The notes below the pieces were generated by a model. It was given only the letters and a program-made list of their open reading frames with translations. It did not search any database and was not told the DNA's origin. Both the position numbers and the translations under genes were made by a program. From contig SDOX01000070.1 of NCBI GenBank assembly GCA_004565275.1, forward strand, positions 61,016-93,419: 32,404 nucleotides of DNA, written 5' to 3'. This DNA is from Nannochloropsis salina CCMP1776 (taxonomy: Eukaryota > Sar > Eustigmatophyceae > Eustigmatales > Monodopsidaceae). The first letter of the stretch is position 1; each line of letters opens with the position of its first letter. Below, piece by piece: positions 11,172-20,741 of the stretch.

Positions 11172-12286
11172 AGGAGAGGAAGGGATGCGGAGGACTCTGT
11201 CTCGAGCCATCGCTTTGAAGGAGTAGGGGCCAGGGAGCGAGAAGAGAAAACGAGCAGCCGCATGGTCGACTTGTGTAGAATAGAGAACAGAGTGGGGATC
11301 TCTGGGAGCAGGGGAGCTTCAAAGGCAAGATCCAGAGTTAGAGACGGGGGAAAAGAGAAGAGACGTTGAAGAGACGAGCGAAAGTGTGTGGTAGGATTCG
11401 AGCATTGTGAGATCTCGCACAGGACCTTGATACCCGAGAGGATGGGTCTGGATCTTTGAGGAGCATGGAGGAGGATGGAGAGACGAGACGGAGTGAGAGC
11501 CCGACGGACCGTGATGGAGTCACGGAACGCCCGCCAAGGATTTTTGACTGTCGTCGATGGATGTAGGAGTACATCTACTTGCACAGGACTCGAAGCTTAG
11601 GCTGTGTTGAATGCATTTCTGCACATAGTGGGTAATTATTACGTGTGGTGGTGAAAGGATCCAAAGCGTCAATCTTAACGCGGCAAAACAAACCAAATTG
11701 ATCTGGAAGTAAGAATGGAAGGGAATGGTTGCAACAGCAAACGTTGCAGAAATCCGCTTGCCCTGGCCCCGATACGTCGAATTAAAACGCGAATGACCTT
11801 GGGCCATGATCACAATTCTTATTTGCTTCTGTCGTCCCCCCACGATTTCCTCTCCGGCCGCGCCCAGGCTCATTTGTAAAAACGGCTTACATCGGCAAGC
11901 CTTGAGCGTCGAATGGCGGGAGATATGAACATTTGCATCCCTTTCGTCTATCGTCATTCACCCTCTTCCATCCGGGACCATCCTTTCCCTCCCACAAGCC
12001 TCTCTTCCTGACAGATGCACTGGCGCGCCTCCTTTGACGTCTTCTCCATGCCCGTCCCAGATCGTTCAACATTTTCATGCATTACTCACCTTCCGCCAAA
12101 TGTAAATACAAGTCATCTATCATGCGCCGTCGTCTATCTTACCTCCCCCACGACCCAGTAGCTTTCGCTCCTACCATCTCCTCCTGCTTTTCCACCTTCC
12201 CCTTGACCTTCCTACTTCCACGCCATCTTTTAGTACCGCACCCAAGCTCTCTACCTTTCACACAATTTCCCTCCCTTTGCTTCTTC
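11172..12286. other. Shared 3' flank of the two convergent MFS genes
   Basis: About 1.1 kb separates the two stop codons. The right third (about 12120-12360) is strongly C/T-rich on the plus strand and lies in the presumed 3' UTR of the minus-strand gene. No frame here shows a recognisable motif and none has exon-like continuity. Confidence 0.55.
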
Positions 12287-14919
12287 TCAACCGTGCGCCA
12301 CCTCTCCGGCCATCTCCACTTCCACGCCCTCCTTCAATTCCTCCCCCCCCCCCATGCCCTCCAAGTCACTCTGCTCCCTCTTCTCCTCCCACTTGCTCAC
12401 GTGGAAAATACCCCGCGGGCTGGCTCGGCTGTAGATGAATACGGCCAGGACCAGCCCGCCATAGACGATGGGAGGGAGGACGGGGGCTATCTGCGGGAAG
12501 CGATAGGCAGAGAGGGCAGAGTAGAGCATGGGCGCGCAGCCCCCAGTCATGGCCCCCAAATTGTAGGCGACGGAGGTGCTGAGAACGCGCGCGGGCGAGT
12601 CCTGCAGAGTCTCCGTCACCCAGGCGTGGTAGTTCCCTCCCAGACTCAGGCCCATGGTCAGGCCGACCATGACGGCGTAGGCGAAGGCCCACGACTCCCC
12701 GCCCCGCTCCAGGAGACTGAAGGCGGTGGGCACCATGATGATGTCGCATACGATCCCCGCGATCAGCCACTTGACGCGACCCTTCGCTCCCCCGTACTTG
12801 TCGCCCATCAGGCCCCAGAAGGGCCCGGTCAGGATGAGGAGCACCTGCATGACCGTGATGACCGAGAAGGCCGCCACGGACGTGATGGGCTTGCGGGCGA
12901 GCACGGCCAGATAGGTGCCCACCCACACGAAGTGCAGGTAGAACTGGGAGGACTGGAGGGTGGCCAGGAGGACCACGTAGAGAAAGCGGGCCTTGTCGGT
13001 GCCTGCCGCGTCCCGGAGGATCTGCAGGAAAGACTTCCGCTTGCCCTTCCCGTCCTTGTTCTTCTTCTTCTTCTTCAGCTTCAGCTTCTTCAGGATCTTC
13101 TTGGTGCGGCTCCTCTTTTTCACTAGAGGGGCAGCCCCGTGCGCGGGATCGGTGTCGGCCTCCACGGAGGGGGGGGCGGGCGCCAGGAGGGGCCGCGCCA
13201 CGGGGAGCATCGGCACGGCGACCGAGGAGGGTGGGACCTGCCCGTTTGCCGCCGTCTCTCCCCTGTCCTCCAAGCCCCCATTTCCCATCTCCTCGTCGTC
13301 GTCCTCCTCCTCCTCCTCCTCCTCCTCCTCCCCTTCTTCTTCGTCATCCTCCTCCTCCTCGTCCTCCTCCGCCGCGTCCTCCTGCTCCTTGTGGATGGCG
13401 GCCTCGACCAGGTCCACGTCGAAGATATCGCAGCCCTCCCCCGAGGAGGAGGCGGTGGAAGGGGTGGGGGACAGCGGAGAGGAGACGTCGACCGACTCGT
13501 CTTGATCGAGGGGGGCGAGGCGAGAGGCGGAGGGCGGGGTGGGGGGCCTGTGCGAGGCCGTGGGGGTGTAGGGAACCTCCGGGCGAGCGGCGCGGGCCGC
13601 CGCTTTGGCCGCCCTGGCGGCCTCCTTCTGCTCCTTCTTGACCCGCTTCTTGGCCTTGTGCTCCTCCTTGCTGCGCAGGCCGTCCGTCTGGGTCCGCAGG
13701 AGGACGCCCACGAAACCCAGGACCGAGCCCGTCAGGAAGGGGATGCGCCAGCCCCAGGAGAGCAGCTCCCGCTCGGTCAGAGCCTTCCGCATGGAGACGG
13801 AGACGACGGCCCCGATCAGGTTGCCCACGCTCCCAAAGACGCCCACGATGCCGCAGTAGAGCCCGCGGCGCCCGGGGGGGGAGTGGTCGGCCGTGTGCAG
13901 GAGGGCGCCGATTAGCTCCCCCCCCACCGAGAGGCCTTGCACGAGCCGGCAGAGCGTGAGGAGGAGGGGCGCGGCAAGGCCGACCTTGTGGTAGGTGGGA
14001 AGGAGGCCCGTGACCACCGTGGGGATGGTCATCAAGGCAATCGACCACTTGAGGGCAGCGGCCGTCCCGTACTTATCCCCCACCGCCCCCAGCACCACCG
14101 AGCCCACCGGCCGCATCAAGAAGCCGCCGGCGAAGACGGTGAAGGTCTTGACGACCTGGATGGTGGGGGAGCCTGGACAGGGGGGGAGGGAAGCGGTGAG
14201 TGTGCGTCCGTGATCTCCGTTTCTTCCGAGAGGCACTCATGAAGCAGGCATACCAAGGCGGGGGGAGGGTAGCGGGGAGGGAGGTCCATAGCGTACCTTT
14301 GGGAAAGAAGAGCTTCCCAATTTCGGGGGCGAAGTACGCGTAAATACTGTGAGAAAGAAGGACGAGGGCGTGGTTGCTCAGTTTGTGAGAGGATGCTGTG
14401 GGCATTGCCCTTGTGACTCATCGTGGACACGGAACCCTCAGGGCTCACAGGGCTCAGAGGGCCCTGGCCGAGAGCACGTCCGCCCCTGCCCCCCCGCCTT
14501 GACGACACAGGCGAGAGAACAAGGACAAGGCATATAGGAGAGGCTTCGAAGCCAAAGAACAAGGGAGCTACACGAAGCCGAGATAGAACTCCAACAGGCG
14601 AAAGGTGGGAGTTGGCCAGAAGGGTGCATCGAGAGCACTACCTCTCCGTGCGGACAGAGACCTGACGAGTCGTTAGCATGTGGACGTACCTGAAGTCATA
14701 AAACTCCAAGACATTGCCCATGATAGCCGCGAGAGTGGCCATGGTGTAGTGATTCGGACGTTTGATCTTGGGGAGGAAACCAAAGTAGCGAGCTTTGAAA
14801 GGGGGGGGCGCAGTGCTGTGTGCGACCGCGCAGGTCGGATTGACCTGAACAATACGCCGACCATCGTGCAAGACATGTCGATCATCAAGGTCTATCGTCG
14901 TGAGCTCATTACAGGCCAT
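12287..14919 (-). CDS. MFS transporter, metabolite:H+ symporter-like (copy B)
   Basis: This is a paralogue of the carrier at 8884-11171, on the opposite strand. Exons in reading order are 14919-14690, 14346-14297 and 14172-12287, giving 721 residues. Helix 1 reads TLAAIMGNVLEFYDF, then IYAYFAPEIGKLFF, then the GAVGDKYGTAAALK loop and LSVGGELIGALLHTADHSP. The splice positions and phases after FYDF and after the 50-nt exon match those of copy A exactly, so the pair arose by duplication after the introns were in place. Copy A has one further 5' intron. The central cytosolic loop is much longer here. It has an Ala/Lys-rich stretch, a long run of Glu/Asp coded by a (TCC)n tract near 13296-13370, and a Lys-rich segment before helix 7. 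The start Met (14919) is the best choice but unproven. The substrate is unknown. Confidence 0.87.
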
Positions 14920-15780
14920 TACTTGGCCAGGACAATTTGACGTGCCCGTCGGTCTCCTCCAGGCGCAGCTCTGATATTAACAGCTCTTCGATCTTGGATA
15001 TGGTCGGGCCTTGAGAAAGATCCTATACAATAAATTTTACCAAGCTCCTTGCTTTCCCAGGAGCTGAGAGCGTACCGTACGGAACAAAAAAAGGAAAATT
15101 ACAAAGCGTAAGATCAGCTGGTTTGTCAGTACACTGGCACGGCAGAAATTGCTTCGCGATCTGGTCGAAGAATGTGAGCGCGCGCACCCAAAGCCTCACG
15201 ACCACCTCCCACCCCCCAAACAACAACCCATGGCATGCGCGCTACAAAAAAGACCATGCACATATTGCGTTGTAGTAAGAAAGTCCACGTTCTGACAAGA
15301 CCGGACGCCAGCGAACATGCTGTGTCCAAGTGCAACCGAAGGGAGAGGTAATGCTCGCTTTTACTTTACGAGAACAGAGGGTCGGCAAAATTTTGGCATC
15401 ATGATCATGATGAGGCTCGCTTGATATCCACACGAGTACACGACGCCAGCCACCCACCGTCATCCCCTCCGACCACGATGCCACGTACACAGCCATGACT
15501 ATGCCTGCAACATCTGCCCTATTGGAACCAGTTTTCAGGCCTTTGTTGTGCCCCAGGCGGCGGAGAGATCACGGCAGAGGGCCCTTCATGAGGCAGCGAC
15601 GACCTTGAAGCTTTTCCTTCCCTCGATCGAGGCCTCGGGGCGGGATTGCCTTCCTTCACACGGTGCCCATCCCCTCCCAGCGCGCTCGCCATGCAACCAT
15701 GTCATCTGGTTCGATGCACTGGCGTAAAGGCATTAATATTCACCGTCCTATGACAGAGAAGGCAGGAAGGTTGCAATATC
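14920..15780. other. Divergent intergenic region
   Basis: This region lies between the starts of the minus-strand MFS gene and the plus-strand hydrolase, so it should hold both promoters. No frame is convincing. The short palindrome CATGATCATG lies near 15400. No defined promoter motif could be assigned. Confidence 0.5.
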
Positions 15781-16908
15781 ATGCAACAGGAGGATACAAC
15801 AGCCCATACGAGCACATCGGTGGCCACGTCAAAGAGGGCTGACGAGGGCCAACACATGATGCCGCCGGCTGCGCCCGTTGAGAACTCGACTCTAAGGTTT
15901 AAAACCGGCATAACAACACGAAGCAATGGAAGTACAGCAAGCTCGATCTCTCAGAAAGGCACGCTGGACGTGTTGTTCCTCGGAACAGGAGTAAGCATCG
16001 CGGTGCCTAATATGGGCCACGTCCTGGAGGGGCACTGCGCCACCTGTATGCGTGCCCACTCCGACCCCGCGAGCAAGGACCGGCGGAACAATGTCTCAAT
16101 AGCCATTCTCGTCAATGGCACAGGTCAGGGCCCAGCGGATAGCGACCGTGACTGCATTTTGGTGGATGCTGGTAAGACGATGCGGGACGCGATCTTGCGA
16201 AGATTCCCAGCGGCGGGCGTGAGGAGCGTGCAGGCCCTCTTGCTGACGCACGACCACGCGGACGCCACATTCGGCCTGGACGACCTGCGAGACTTGCAAA
16301 AGAAGGAGCACGAGGAAGGGGTGGGGATCCACCTGTTGGACGAGCCCATCGACGTCTACCTCCAGGAAGCCACCCTGACCGCCCTCAAGCACCAGTTCGG
16401 CTACCTGGTCGGGGCCACGCCCTGGGCGGACAAAGCCCGGAGGATCCTCCAACGCAACGTCCCGGTCCTAGCCTGGCACCCCCTCGCCACCGACGACGCC
16501 TCCTTCGAGCTGACACGCAGCCGAGTCCCTGTGCGCGCTTTCCCTGTCTACCACGGGGGAGAGTACGTGAGTCTCGGCTTTGCCTTTGGGCAACCGGGCG
16601 AGTTCGTCTACATCTCCGACGTGAAACGCATCCCCTCGCCTAGCATGGCCTTCCTCCAGTCCCTGCCCCCCATCCAGACGCTGGTGGTGGACTGCATCAG
16701 CACGACCGAGACCTCCCACTACTCCCACTTCAACCTGGCGGAGGCCCTGGCCCTGGTCGAGACGCTTCGGCCCCGACACACGTACCTGACAGGCATGTGC
16801 TGCGAGGTGGGCGCGCACGAGGAGGTGGAGGAGAAGCTGCGGGGCATGGGGTATCCCCACGTGAGCCTGGCCTGGGACGGAATGGTCGTCGGGGGGCTCC
16901 GCGTGTGA
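15781..16908 (+). CDS. Metallo-beta-lactamase-fold hydrolase, PhnP-like group
   Basis: This is a single-exon gene of 375 residues. The first 60 or so residues are Ser/Thr-rich and may be a targeting or disordered tail. The fold then starts at LDVLFLGTGVS. A CxxC-like pair follows (GHCATCMRAH). The metal-binding loop is LLTHDHADATFGLDDL, with H157, H159 and D161. Later come the His in VYHGG, the Asp in YISDVK, and the terminal His-bearing segments (SHYSHFNLAEAL and GAHEEVEEKL). GLDDL after the metal loop is typical of PhnP and related cyclic-phosphate phosphodiesterases. Ala instead of His after D161 is, to my recollection, usual in the eukaryotic branch. The likely role is phosphodiester hydrolysis with two metal ions in the cytosol or an organelle; the substrate is unknown. 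Confidence 0.85.
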   Translation: MQQEDTTAHTSTSVATSKRADEGQHMMPPAAPVENSTLRFKTGITTRSNGSTASSISQKGTLDVLFLGTGVSIAVPNMGHVLEGHCATCMRAHSDPASKDRRNNVSIAILVNGTGQGPADSDRDCILVDAGKTMRDAILRRFPAAGVRSVQALLLTHDHADATFGLDDLRDLQKKEHEEGVGIHLLDEPIDVYLQEATLTALKHQFGYLVGATPWADKARRILQRNVPVLAWHPLATDDASFELTRSRVPVRAFPVYHGGEYVSLGFAFGQPGEFVYISDVKRIPSPSMAFLQSLPPIQTLVVDCISTTETSHYSHFNLAEALALVETLRPRHTYLTGMCCEVGAHEEVEEKLRGMGYPHVSLAWDGMVVGGLRV

Positions 16909-17413
16909 CGGAGGAGGGGGCGGAGACGCCGGTGTCCGTGTGGAGGAGAGAGGGGCTCTGGGTCGGAGATAGACAGACGCTAGGCTGGTGGAGATCGATG
17001 GGGGGGGAGGCGGACGAGGGCGTGGCCTCAACGAGGTGGGGGGTCCCAGGAGAATCGAGCTCGGATTTTCTCCCCCCGACAGGACTTCGAGGTTTGCCAT
17101 AAGCAACTTTCGGCGACATCGACATTGCAGCGTAAAACGCCATCGACCCTCTGAGCAGGCTTGGCGCAATGGCATTGCTTTTATTTCTTTTTCATTTGCA
17201 ACTACAACTGCCTCTCTTCGACCATCCCATACACTGTCCTGAGTCCCCCCCCACCTACTCTCCAGAACACTTCGTTTCCTCGCCATCCACTTCCACATTA
17301 CCACGACCCACCTTCCCCATGAACCATCTCCTTCCTGTCTATTCGCGCACGCTAGCTACAATTCTTCCCTCTCCGTCATCGCCACACCCCCATCTTCTTT
17401 AGCCCCTCCCGCC
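16909..17413. other. 3' flank between convergent genes
   Basis: Half a kilobase lies between the stop codons of the hydrolase and the TspO-like gene. The left part is G-rich and the right part C/T-rich on the plus strand, as seen at other 3' flanks in the window. No gene or RNA feature was recognised. Confidence 0.5.
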
Positions 17414-18811
17414 TCAGGGTTTCAGCAGCGCCTGGGCCGCTGCTCGCACGCCCGCCGGCGACCCCGTGTCCCCCTGCCTGCTCTCGCCCTCTTTCTCCTC
17501 CCCCTGCGTATCCTCCCCTCCCCCACGCCTGAGCAGCACCCTCCTGCCCGCAGCGTGCAAGGCGGCCAGGGCGGCGAAACCGACCAGCACAAACACAGCC
17601 TGGCTCAAGCCCTGAGTGACTGGAGGCGGGAAAGAGGCGGAGATGGAGGCCACGGGCGCCGAGAGCTCCTTGGCGATGGCCGTGCCAGCCCAGACAAGGA
17701 CCAAGCAGAAGATCGGATCGAGGAGGCGGAAGCCCCCGAGCAGGGCGGCGAGGCCCAGGACCACGCAGGAGGAGACGGCGGTGGCCAGGTGGGAGGCAAG
17801 GTCCTCCGAGTCCCGATAGACGGCCAGGATGTTGGCGTTGGCGAGGAGCGCAGCGGTGATCCAGCCGAAATTGAGGGAAAAGGGGAGGAGCAGGCAGATG
17901 GACTGGGCGAGAGAGGGACGCCGGGGGAGGGCCTGGCGAAGGGAGAGAGTGAGGGCAAGGAGGGAGAGGAAGATGCCGACCATGAAGAACATGGAGAGGG
18001 GGATGGACTCAGTGGCGAAGGAGAGGGACCAGCCTAGCTGCAAGAGCACCATCAGGATCCACCACGGCCCAACGCCCTTCTGGATTGCGGGGGTGCTGCG
18101 GACAGAGGGCAGGAGCTGATAGAGGGCGAAGGCGCCTTCCATGGCGAAGATGAGTCCCCAGATGGAGAAGGCATAGCCGGCGGGCGTGAAGAGGGTCGGG
18201 TAGGCAGCCGAGACTGGATGAGTGAGGTCGTGAAAATCGGAGTGAGCAAGATAGAGGAGGACGGAGCCGAGCACACAATGAAAGTGTTCCACAAGAGAAC
18301 AATGCTCGCAGAGACATACTAAAGGAAGATTATGGGGTGATTGCGCACGCAAAGAGTCATGTGGTACTTGAAATACTTGGCATGCCGGTAAGTTACGCGC
18401 CGACAATCGAAGACAGAGCTACGCATAAAGAGGCGTGTACCAAGTTGAAGGACAGGGATAGGGTGGAGGTAGCGGACCTTTACATTTGCTAATCGCGGGT
18501 GCCACAAGGATTTAAGATATGCGATGCATGTACGCGAGAATTTTTCATCATTATTTCACACAGAGATTCGAAAAGTGATTAAATAAAAAATACTTGTTCG
18601 GTCAAGGATCTGAGGATCCTGCTCCCTCGTTCAGCATTGTTCTGCAACACTGTGAACCAACCTAAAACGTACCCTCTGAATTGGTCTTGCCCACTTTGCC
18701 GCTGGTTCCAATCACAGACGTCGCCACAATATTAAGAACGTAGGCACCAAGATTAGCCCACGGGAGGAGGCGGCTCCCAAGTGGAGAGGTGTCGGGCTCC
18801 GAGGAGACCAT
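17414..18811 (-). CDS. TspO/MBR-like multi-pass membrane protein
   Basis: Two exons in reading order, 18811-18673 and 18213-17414, join in phase 1 and give 312 residues. Exon 1 supplies the first membrane segment (PWANLGAYVLNIVATSVIG) and the loop GKVGKTNSE. Exon 2 continues VSAAYPTLFTPAGYAFSIWGL, the signature of proteins annotated as TspO/MBR-related or tryptophan-rich sensory-like, where a helix is followed by FTPAGY.F.IWG. About seven further hydrophobic segments follow. The C-terminus is a charged Gly/Glu tail. TspO proteins bind tetrapyrroles or sterol-like ligands, but this longer group is functionally obscure. Met at 18811 was chosen because it precedes the first helix; an upstream in-frame Met (18994) would add a Cys/His-rich lead. 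It is divergent from the DGAT2-type gene. Confidence 0.7.
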
Positions 18812-19238
18812 GTGGGAGTGCTTGTGATGGAGAGGGAGTATCTTGACTTCCTGAAGATGGAGGGGTGCAGGGCGAAACGCCGTGAAAGACTCAAATGTAC
18901 ACCAAGGCAGTTCAGATAAGCAAGACAACGCTTTCCAATGCTGTGGCAGGACTCGAGTTTTATGTCCCAAAATAGGTCTCCGTGCGAAAGACACGCTCGT
19001 CTCGCCCCGCGAATGGGAACTTCGCGACTTTCAAGCCGTCACGCGAGGGCGTCGACCTTGGAGCTTGGGACCTCGAAACAAACAAGCCAGCCCTCGCCCG
19101 AACAAGTCATGCCAGAGATTGGGAAGAATACAGCATTCATACAGAGGTGAGATGGTCTGTCTTTTACGTTCCCTCATACTCGACTACAGGAGGACGCAGG
19201 GTCTGGTGACCTCCCCGCATCGCTCTCACGGCCCCGAC
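18812..19238. other. Divergent promoter region, possible DGAT2 5' exon
   Basis: This stretch separates the TspO-like and DGAT2-type starts. It also holds a candidate extra 5' exon for the plus-strand gene. A frame from ATG 18938 runs to 19146 and ends at a GTGAGA donor. It would join in phase to an acceptor at 19188-19189 and read through into the DGAT2 frame. Whether translation starts there or at 19239 cannot be decided from sequence. Confidence 0.45.
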
Positions 19239-20509
19239 ATGTCCTTCAAATGCAAGCCATCCCAGAAACCCAACAAACAATTTTGGCGCTATGCAAGCTT
19301 CCTGGCCTTCATTGGCACGTTTCTACTTGTCCCATCTACTACCTCGTGGGCCAGTGCGCTCCATCGAGCCTGCTTCATGGCGTACGTGATGACCTACCTA
19401 GACACGAGTTACAGAGATGGCTCGCGAGCCTGGCCCTGGTTCCAGCGCCTGCCAGTTTGGCGTCTTTATTGTAGATACATCAAGGTATAATAAAAATCAA
19501 ACGGACGAAGGATGTGCTGATTAAGGGGATGAAATGGACTAGGAAGGGACTTGCATGTTGATTACATACTTTGAAGATGTTGGGCCGACCCTTGGAATCC
19601 ATATTTGACACATGCCTTTCCCTTTCTTTCCTGAGTCCCCTGGATGTCCTTATCTAAAAATCAATCATACCTTTTTTTCGCTGCCTACGTTTACAATTTG
19701 GGTGCGTCGATTGGCTTTCCATGGCCATCCTCTCCATCATCCTCTCTCCGCCCGCTTGTCCGATACAGGGCCAGGTCATCACCACCGTGCCTCTCGATCC
19801 TCACCGCCAGTACATTTTTGCCGCCCACCCCCACGGGATTGCCACCTGGAACCACTTCCTGACCATGACGGACGGCTGCCGCTTCCTCTCCAGGATCTAC
19901 CCCCGCCCGCGCCTGGACCTCGGGGCGACTGTCCTCTTCTTTCTTCCCCTGGTCAAGGAGGTCTTGCTCTGGCTCGGATGCGTGGACGCCGCCGCCGCCA
20001 CGGCGAATGCCGTACTCGAGCGAGGCTTCTCCTCTCTCATCTACGTGGGGGGGGAGAAGGAGCAGATCCTCACCGAGCGAGGGAGGGACCTGGTGGTGGT
20101 CCTGCCTCGCAAGGGATTCTGCAAGCTCGCCCTCCGCTACGACTGCCCCATTGTCCCCGCTTACGCCTTCGGAGAAAACGACCTCTACCGGACCTTTAAC
20201 TACTTCAAGGGCCTCCAGCTCTGGGTGGCGCGCGCGCTCAAGCTGGCGTGTCCCCCGTGCTGGGGCCTCCCGCTCCTCCCCTTCCTGCCCCTACCCGTGC
20301 CCGTGACTGTGGTGATGGGTGCGCCGCTCTCCCCCAGGAGGGAGGAAAGGGCGGGGGGGGACATGGGTGGGAGCAGGGGGGGGGAGCCGACGCGGGAGGA
20401 GGTGGAGGATCTGCACGCGCGCTACGTTGAGGCGCTGACCGCGCTCTTCGACACCCACAAGGTCCGGTTCGGGGGCAGGGGTCCAGGAGCCAGGCTGGAG
20501 GTCAGATGA
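19239..20509 (+). CDS. DGAT2: Diacylglycerol acyltransferase type 2 family (DGAT2/MGAT-like)
   Basis: This is a predicted ER acyltransferase that adds an acyl group from acyl-CoA to diacylglycerol or a related acceptor, the last step in storage triacylglycerol synthesis. Exons 19239-19484 and 19769-20509 join in phase 0 and give 328 residues. A hydrophobic N-terminal segment (FWRYASFLAFIGTFLLV) precedes YLDTSYRDG and WFQRLPVWR, both usual before the active site. The catalytic HPHG is at residues 102-105 (FAAHPHGIATWN). Further family blocks are VGGEKEQIL, RKGFCKLALR and VPAYAFGEND. The length suits algal DGAT2 proteins. The first donor is GTATAA, weaker than others in the window. Extra N-terminal residues from an exon at 18938-19146 are possible. 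The C-terminal third has a Gly-rich insertion. Acceptor specificity cannot be read from the sequence. Confidence 0.87.
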
Positions 20510-20741
20510 GGCGTGCGCACGATAAGGTGGTCTCATGCAAAGAAGAAGCACAAAGTACTTCGAGTCCAGACAGGGGCCTCGGGCTCGAGGGCGCTCTCAT
20601 CCTTGCTGTGTCGGCCCCGTCTCCCCCCCAACCAGGGGGCCCGCAGGTCTCTCGCCGCTTCCTTTCGTTTTTTCTATCTCTGGCTTACTTTCACCCCTTC
20701 TTCGTTCTATCTTCTGTTTTCCTTCATTCCTCCCAGCGGCC

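Noticed and set aside
12077-13126. A 349-codon plus-strand frame
   Set aside because: It is antisense to the well-supported MFS copy B coding exon, shows only mirrored low-complexity composition, and has no family motif.
13139-13915. Plus-strand frame rich in Gly and Leu
   Set aside because: It is the antisense of the MFS copy B loop and membrane segments; the apparent Leu run comes from the (TCC)n tract.
9729-14146. A transposon with long terminal inverted repeats
   Set aside because: The inverted similarity is confined to two coding genes with conserved introns, so it is a gene pair rather than element ends.
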